Below, one piece after another: positions 60,597-64,000 of a DNA stretch of 64,000 nt. The notes under the pieces were generated by a model. It had not been told where the DNA came from, did no database searches, and was given only the letters and a program-made list of their open reading frames with translations. The position numbers were made by a program, and so were the translations under genes. The stretch spans positions 372,001 through 436,000 of the forward strand of contig NZ_JAKJHW010000001.1 of NCBI RefSeq assembly GCF_021646685.1, read 5' to 3'. The DNA is from Pseudalkalibacillus salsuginis. Its GTDB lineage: Bacteria; Bacillota; Bacilli; Bacillales; Fictibacillaceae. How positions within the stretch are numbered: the stretch's first letter is position 1; every line of letters begins with the position of its first letter.

Positions 60597-61433
60597 TCAT
60601 TTCCCTCCAAGCTTCTGTTCAACTGTTTTTTTCATCAAACTGAGGTCGGGTTTCATTCCCGTCCAAAGTTCAAATGAAAGGGCTGCTTGATATATAAACA
60701 TGGGAACGCCATTTTGGATCGTACAGCCTTTTTCCACCCCTTGTTTCAAGAACTTCGTCATCAATGGGTTATATATGATGTCGACTACATCTGTATGGGA
60801 TTCCAAATGCTCCGTAGAAATGGGTGTTGCATGGAGGTTTTGGACCATTCCGATCGGGGTCGTATTGATGACGATATCATATTGTCCTAAGTTCGCTTCG
60901 GCCTCTTCTAATGATAAGAGGAGACCACTGCTTCCTTCAAGCAACTGTTCTGCTTTACCCGCTGTCCTGTTTGTGACAGAAACCTTTTTGATCCCCTTCA
61001 AAAGGAAGGTCTTTACAATCGCCCTTGCTGCGCCCCCAGCACCGATCACGAGAATATTCGCTTCTTTTAGATTGAAAGGATGAACCTGGAGCAAAGCTTG
61101 ATAAAACCCAGGACCGTCTGTATTGTATCCTTTCAAGGAAGACCCTTCAACGACTACTGTGTTCACTGCTCCGATCGCATCAGCAAAGGGGTCGATCTCA
61201 TCCAATAGTCCGATGATATCTACTTTATGAGGGATGGTCACATTGAATCCTTTGTAACCCGATTGAATGAGCGATTTCACTTTTGGTGCCAATTCTTCTT
61301 TACGTACATGGACTGCGTCGTAGTTCGCTTCCATTTCCATTTGATGAAAACATGCATTATGGATATCTGGGGACAACGACTGCGTAATCGGATCACCGAT
61401 GACCGCATACTTAGATAAGGGCTGTTCGAACAT
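60597..61433 (-). CDS. aroE: Shikimate dehydrogenase
   Basis: A 278-residue NADP-dependent enzyme reducing 3-dehydroshikimate in aromatic amino-acid synthesis. It has the shikimate-binding ITQSLSPDIHN, the catalytic Lys in NVTIPHK, the NADP motif VIGAGGAARAI (about residue 128) and NTTPIGM. The ATG at 61433 follows AAGGGGTGG; an earlier ATG eight codons upstream overlaps yqeH more. It overlaps the yqeH end by 23 bases. Confidence 0.96.
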   Translation of the reverse strand: MFEQPLSKYAVIGDPITQSLSPDIHNACFHQMEMEANYDAVHVRKEELAPKVKSLIQSGYKGFNVTIPHKVDIIGLLDEIDPFADAIGAVNTVVVEGSSLKGYNTDGPGFYQALLQVHPFNLKEANILVIGAGGAARAIVKTFLLKGIKKVSVTNRTAGKAEQLLEGSSGLLLSLEEAEANLGQYDIVINTTPIGMVQNLHATPISTEHLESHTDVVDIIYNPLMTKFLKQGVEKGCTIQNGVPMFIYQAALSFELWTGMKPDLSLMKKTVEQKLGGK

Positions 61434-62520
61434 GGACACCCACCCCTTCAGGCGCATATGCTGCCACTCTCGCAGGGGCGGAGGTTACAGTGATCCAACC
61501 GAGCCCCGAAAAAACAATATCGGTCTTGTCTTGCTTAATCGTAAATTCATGTTTGGACAATGCAGGCAATTGTTCAACGTCTTCTGGATCAGGTGGACTA
61601 AGCAGGTTACCTACTTGTTTTTGATAAAGTTCTGAAGCTTTTTCAAGCTTGGTACGGTGGATTGGTAATTCGTTCGACAAGTAGCAGATGAATGACTGCT
61701 TTGGTCCTGATTCAAAGTCAAAACGAGCAAGCCCCCCGAAAAATAAAGTTTGTCCTTCATTCAATTGGTACACCTTTGGTTTGACCTCTTTTTTCGGAAT
61801 AATCTTTTTAAGGTCTCTATCATTAATATAGTGCGCAATCTGATGGTGATTAATAATTCCTGGTGTATCATAAAGTGAGCTTTTTTCGTCTAAGGGAATT
61901 TCAATGAGATCCAATGTGGTTCCAGGAAAATGAGAGGTTGTAATCAGCGAGGAAGCTTCCTCACTGTATTCTTTGATCAGTTGGTTGATGAATGTGGATT
62001 TCCCTACATTCGTTGCACCGACTATGTATACATCTTTATTTTTCCGGTGTTCTTCTATGGTCGCTGCAACCTCTTTAACATTCATCCCCTTTTCTGCACT
62101 CATCAACTCTACATCAATCACCTTCACACCTAATTGTTTTGCTTCATATTTCATCCAATGTTTTATTTTATTAGGCTGGATCGATTTAGGCAGAAGGTCA
62201 AGCTTGTTGCCAACCAGCAGGATCTCGTTCTTACCGACGAACCGATGGATCCCAGTCAACCAGCTTCCACTAAAATCAAATATATCGACAATCTTGACAA
62301 CCAAAGCTTCCTTAGAGCCTATGTCTGACAGAATCTTGCGATAGTCCTTGTCTGTTAGGGATACTTCTTGTATTTCATTATAATGTTTCAGACGAAAACA
62401 ACGCTGGCAAATCACTTGCTCTCTTTTCAATGCTGATGGAGGGGTATATCCTAACAGTTCTTTCTTTTCAGTCTGAATAGGAACACCGCAGCCCTCACAT
62501 AAAATCGGATTACTCAACAA
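61411..62520 (-). CDS. yqeH: Circularly permuted GTPase YqeH
   Basis: A 369-residue ribosome-assembly GTPase. An N-terminal treble-clef zinc finger (CEGCG and CQRCF) is followed by a permuted G domain in which G4 NKLDLLP (about residue 105) precedes G1 GATNVGKST (about 167) and G3 DTPG (about 217). A C-terminal RNA-binding domain follows. It is needed for 30S biogenesis. TTG start immediately after the yqeG stop, with GGAGG in the yqeG end. Confidence 0.97.
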   Translation of the reverse strand: MLSNPILCEGCGVPIQTEKKELLGYTPPSALKREQVICQRCFRLKHYNEIQEVSLTDKDYRKILSDIGSKEALVVKIVDIFDFSGSWLTGIHRFVGKNEILLVGNKLDLLPKSIQPNKIKHWMKYEAKQLGVKVIDVELMSAEKGMNVKEVAATIEEHRKNKDVYIVGATNVGKSTFINQLIKEYSEEASSLITTSHFPGTTLDLIEIPLDEKSSLYDTPGIINHHQIAHYINDRDLKKIIPKKEVKPKVYQLNEGQTLFFGGLARFDFESGPKQSFICYLSNELPIHRTKLEKASELYQKQVGNLLSPPDPEDVEQLPALSKHEFTIKQDKTDIVFSGLGWITVTSAPARVAAYAPEGVGVHVRTALI

Positions 62521-63036
62521 TCATTCCTCCCAATTAATTAAGCCTTTACGCTTCATCCATTGTAATACATGACGCTCCATATATCGATTCAACTTTGTAG
62601 CCAGCCCATCACTTTTAGCGACAGGTACGACGAGGATGGTATATAATCCGAGTCGATTTCCTCCGAGGACATCCGTGAAGATTTGATCTCCTACGACAAC
62701 AACTTCATTGTGTCGCAGTTTCATATTTTTCGCAGCTCGTTTGAACGCTTTTGTCATCGGTTTACGTGCCCTGAATATAAACGGTAGGTTTAAAGGATAA
62801 GAAAAACTCCGTACCCGCTCCTCGTTATTATTAGAAACAATCGTAACTTGTAACCCTTTATCCTTCAGCATCGCAAACCACTTGATCAATTCAGGTGTAG
62901 CCTCGGGGCGATCCCATTCGACCAGGGTATTATCAAGATCAGTAATAATTCCTTTTATGCCTCTTTCCAATAACTCATTCGCATCTATATCATAGATAGA
63001 AGGAACATGTTCATTCGGTAATAATTGTTTAAACAC
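62521..63036 (-). CDS. yqeG: HAD-superfamily phosphatase YqeG (IIIA)
   Basis: A 171-residue HAD phosphatase of subfamily IIIA. The DxD-type nucleophile motif is ITDLDNTLVEWD (about residue 34), motif II is TIVSNN, the lysine is in RKPMTKAF and motif IV is VVGDQIFTDVLGGNR. Related proteins include mitochondrial PGP phosphatase, but the bacterial substrate is not firmly known. First gene of the yqeG-yqeM operon. Confidence 0.95.
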   Translation of the reverse strand: MFKQLLPNEHVPSIYDIDANELLERGIKGIITDLDNTLVEWDRPEATPELIKWFAMLKDKGLQVTIVSNNNEERVRSFSYPLNLPFIFRARKPMTKAFKRAAKNMKLRHNEVVVVGDQIFTDVLGGNRLGLYTILVVPVAKSDGLATKLNRYMERHVLQWMKRKGLINWEE

Positions 63037-63590
63037 TACCCAAACACCTCGTATCCAATTCTACTTCAATCCTACCTTATTGTATCAATATTTTATCCTT
63101 CGACAATGATTTTTTCCCGATTCTTAAACCTTTGAAGAATTTATCAAAAAAACAGTTTTTTTTAATGTAAAGTGAACTTACTATCGAAGTCATTCATTCA
63201 TGTATGAAAAAAACAAAAACTTTTCGACAAAATTTGATATTTTCAGAATATGTGGATAACTTTACTCACAATATACACATTGAAATTTAACCAATTATTT
63301 ACTTTATAAACATCTTACCCACAAGTTATCCACTTCTTTTTGTGGATAAGAGAACGATTGTTCCTCATACTATTTCGTGATAAGCTAGGTTTACATCATA
63401 ACATAAATGTTTATGCTAACTTCGATTCTAATATGTCTTACAATTTATCTTTTGGACAACCCCATGCTTCCTCTGAGTTAATCATATTCGAAATTATACT
63501 TTCATAAAAAACAAAAACTTTAACTATGGACCGATCCTTCTAATTTCTAAAATAAGTCTGGAGGTGCTAAGCCCATTTTCGGCGCTGCTT
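63037..63590. other. 554-bp region between yqeG and sda
   Basis: AT-rich divergent intergenic region with no gene. It contains a DnaA-box cluster (63251-63349) and the control region of sda. I could not place the sda or yqeG promoters with confidence. Confidence 0.6.
63251..63349. promoter_or_regulatory. DnaA-box cluster upstream of sda
   Basis: Two exact 9-mers (TGTGGATAA at 63251-63259 and 63341-63349, complement of TTATCCACA) and two with one mismatch (TTACCCACA 63315-63323; TTATCCACT 63326-63334). Two weaker ones are at 63262-63270 and 63271-63279. Several lie about 11 bp apart. In B. subtilis DnaA binds upstream of sda and controls it. Confidence 0.85.
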
Positions 63591-63734
63591 ATGGAAAATC
63601 TATCTGATGAACTTTTGATCGAATCCTATCACAAAGCAAAAGAGTTGAAACTGAGCCACGAATTCATTACATTGATCAAAAAAGAGATTGACCGAAGGCG
63701 TTTGTCTGCTAACTTAATTTCAACGCACTTATAA
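63591..63734 (+). CDS. sda: Sporulation checkpoint protein Sda
   Basis: A 47-residue inhibitor of sporulation histidine kinases (KinA) that delays sporulation when replication is perturbed. The signature [18 protein letters not shown] plus [12 protein letters not shown] forms the helical hairpin; the family length is about 46. The ATG at 63591 gives the usual N-terminus, but the only strong ribosome binding site (GGAGGTG, 63560-63566) lies 24 bases upstream. A CTG at 63585 or the GTG at 63564 could be used instead. Followed by its own terminator. Confidence 0.9.
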   Translation: MENLSDELLIESYHKAKELKLSHEFITLIKKEIDRRRLSANLISTHL

Positions 63735-63736
63735 CC

Positions 63737-63767
63737 GAACCAACATTCATTGTTGGTTCTTTTTTTC
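63737..63767 (+). terminator. sda terminator
   Basis: GAACCAACA / TGTTGGTTC with a 5-base loop and a run of T, 2 bases after the sda stop. Confidence 0.92.
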
Positions 63768-64000
63768 TTCTTTTCCATCCATTTGTGTTGTCCAATCGTT
63801 TTCAAACGTTAAAATCATAACTGTTAAAGTCTGGAACTTGGGTGATAATATAATCAGGAAATAAACTCGCTTTACCCTGGATTGTATCTTTGTTTGGCTG
63901 ATACTGAAGAAAATGTAATAGGCTTTCTTCATGTAAAAATCGTCAGCAGATTGTAACAACTGTCTTTTTTTTAAGGTCATTTGACGTTAAAATTGTTGAT
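63768..64000. other. Right end, no gene recognised
   Basis: 233 bases of AT-rich sequence. A minus-strand reading frame of 77 codons exists (63747-63980), but it runs through the sda terminator, has no ribosome binding site and resembles nothing I know. Confidence 0.4.

Noticed and set aside
63747-63980. Minus-strand reading frame of 77 codons at the right edge
   Set aside because: It overlaps the sda terminator, lacks a ribosome binding site and has low-complexity content.

Overview
This window is a conserved chromosomal stretch from a low-to-moderate GC, endospore-forming member of the Bacillaceae. The gene order follows the Bacillus subtilis yqeG-to-yqfU region almost gene for gene. Spore genes (gpr, yqfC, yqfD, yqxA, yqfT), the complete late-competence comE locus, the sigA macromolecular-synthesis operon and Bacillus-type regulators (CcpN, HrcA/CIRCE, a glycyl T-box, a SigW-type promoter, Sda) all support this. 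I see no rRNA, tRNA, prophage, transposase or CRISPR array.

Layout. 1-3.4 kb: 5' end of a YitT-family membrane protein gene, an AzgA-type purine permease and an orphan PAS sensor kinase. 3.5-10.7 kb: yqfT, nfo, cshB, yqfQ, ispH, a Nif3-family gene, trmK and cccA. 10.8-13.7 kb: an acyl-CoA ligase and acyl-CoA dehydrogenase pair behind a promoter carrying an exact cre match. 14-19.6 kb: yqxD-dnaG-sigA, then ccpN-yqfL. 19.8-25.6 kb: T-box-controlled glyQS, recO, the tiny yqzL, era and cdd. 25.6-35.5 kb: dgkA, ybeY, pgpH, phoH, yqfD, yqfC, a SigW-promoted nfeD-floA operon, yqeY and rpsU. 35.7-37.6 kb: a Na/Pi cotransporter-like gene and deoC. 37.6-46.1 kb: the hrcA-grpE-dnaK-dnaJ-prmA-rsmE-mtaB heat-shock and modification cluster. 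46.1-51.7 kb: hemW, lepA, yqxA, gpr, rpsT. 51.8-57.9 kb: holA, yqzM, comEC-comEB-comEA and divergent comER. 58-63 kb: yqeM, rsfS, yqeK, nadD, yhbY, aroE, yqeH, yqeG. 63.2-63.8 kb: a DnaA-box cluster and sda.

How it works together. Most genes serve information processing (replication start and priming, sigma-A, RNA modification, ribosome assembly, translation), protein folding, envelope stress and the choice between growth, sporulation and competence. The DnaA boxes next to sda suggest the replication-to-sporulation checkpoint is conserved. CcpN and YqfL link transcription and phosphorylation to gluconeogenesis.

The least explained sequence lies between genes. A structured element of about 170 bp occurs in five full or degraded copies plus a 17-bp fragment. 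Every copy has the same orientation and lies just beyond the terminator of a minus-strand gene, and two copies split the dnaK operon. There are also a 20-bp-period tandem repeat, two pairs of terminator-like hairpins with conserved loops, a duplicated 28-bp operator-like motif and a large inverted repeat in front of yqzM. spoIIP is missing from its usual place between gpr and yqxA. No obviously new multi-gene system was found; the repeat element is the best lead.
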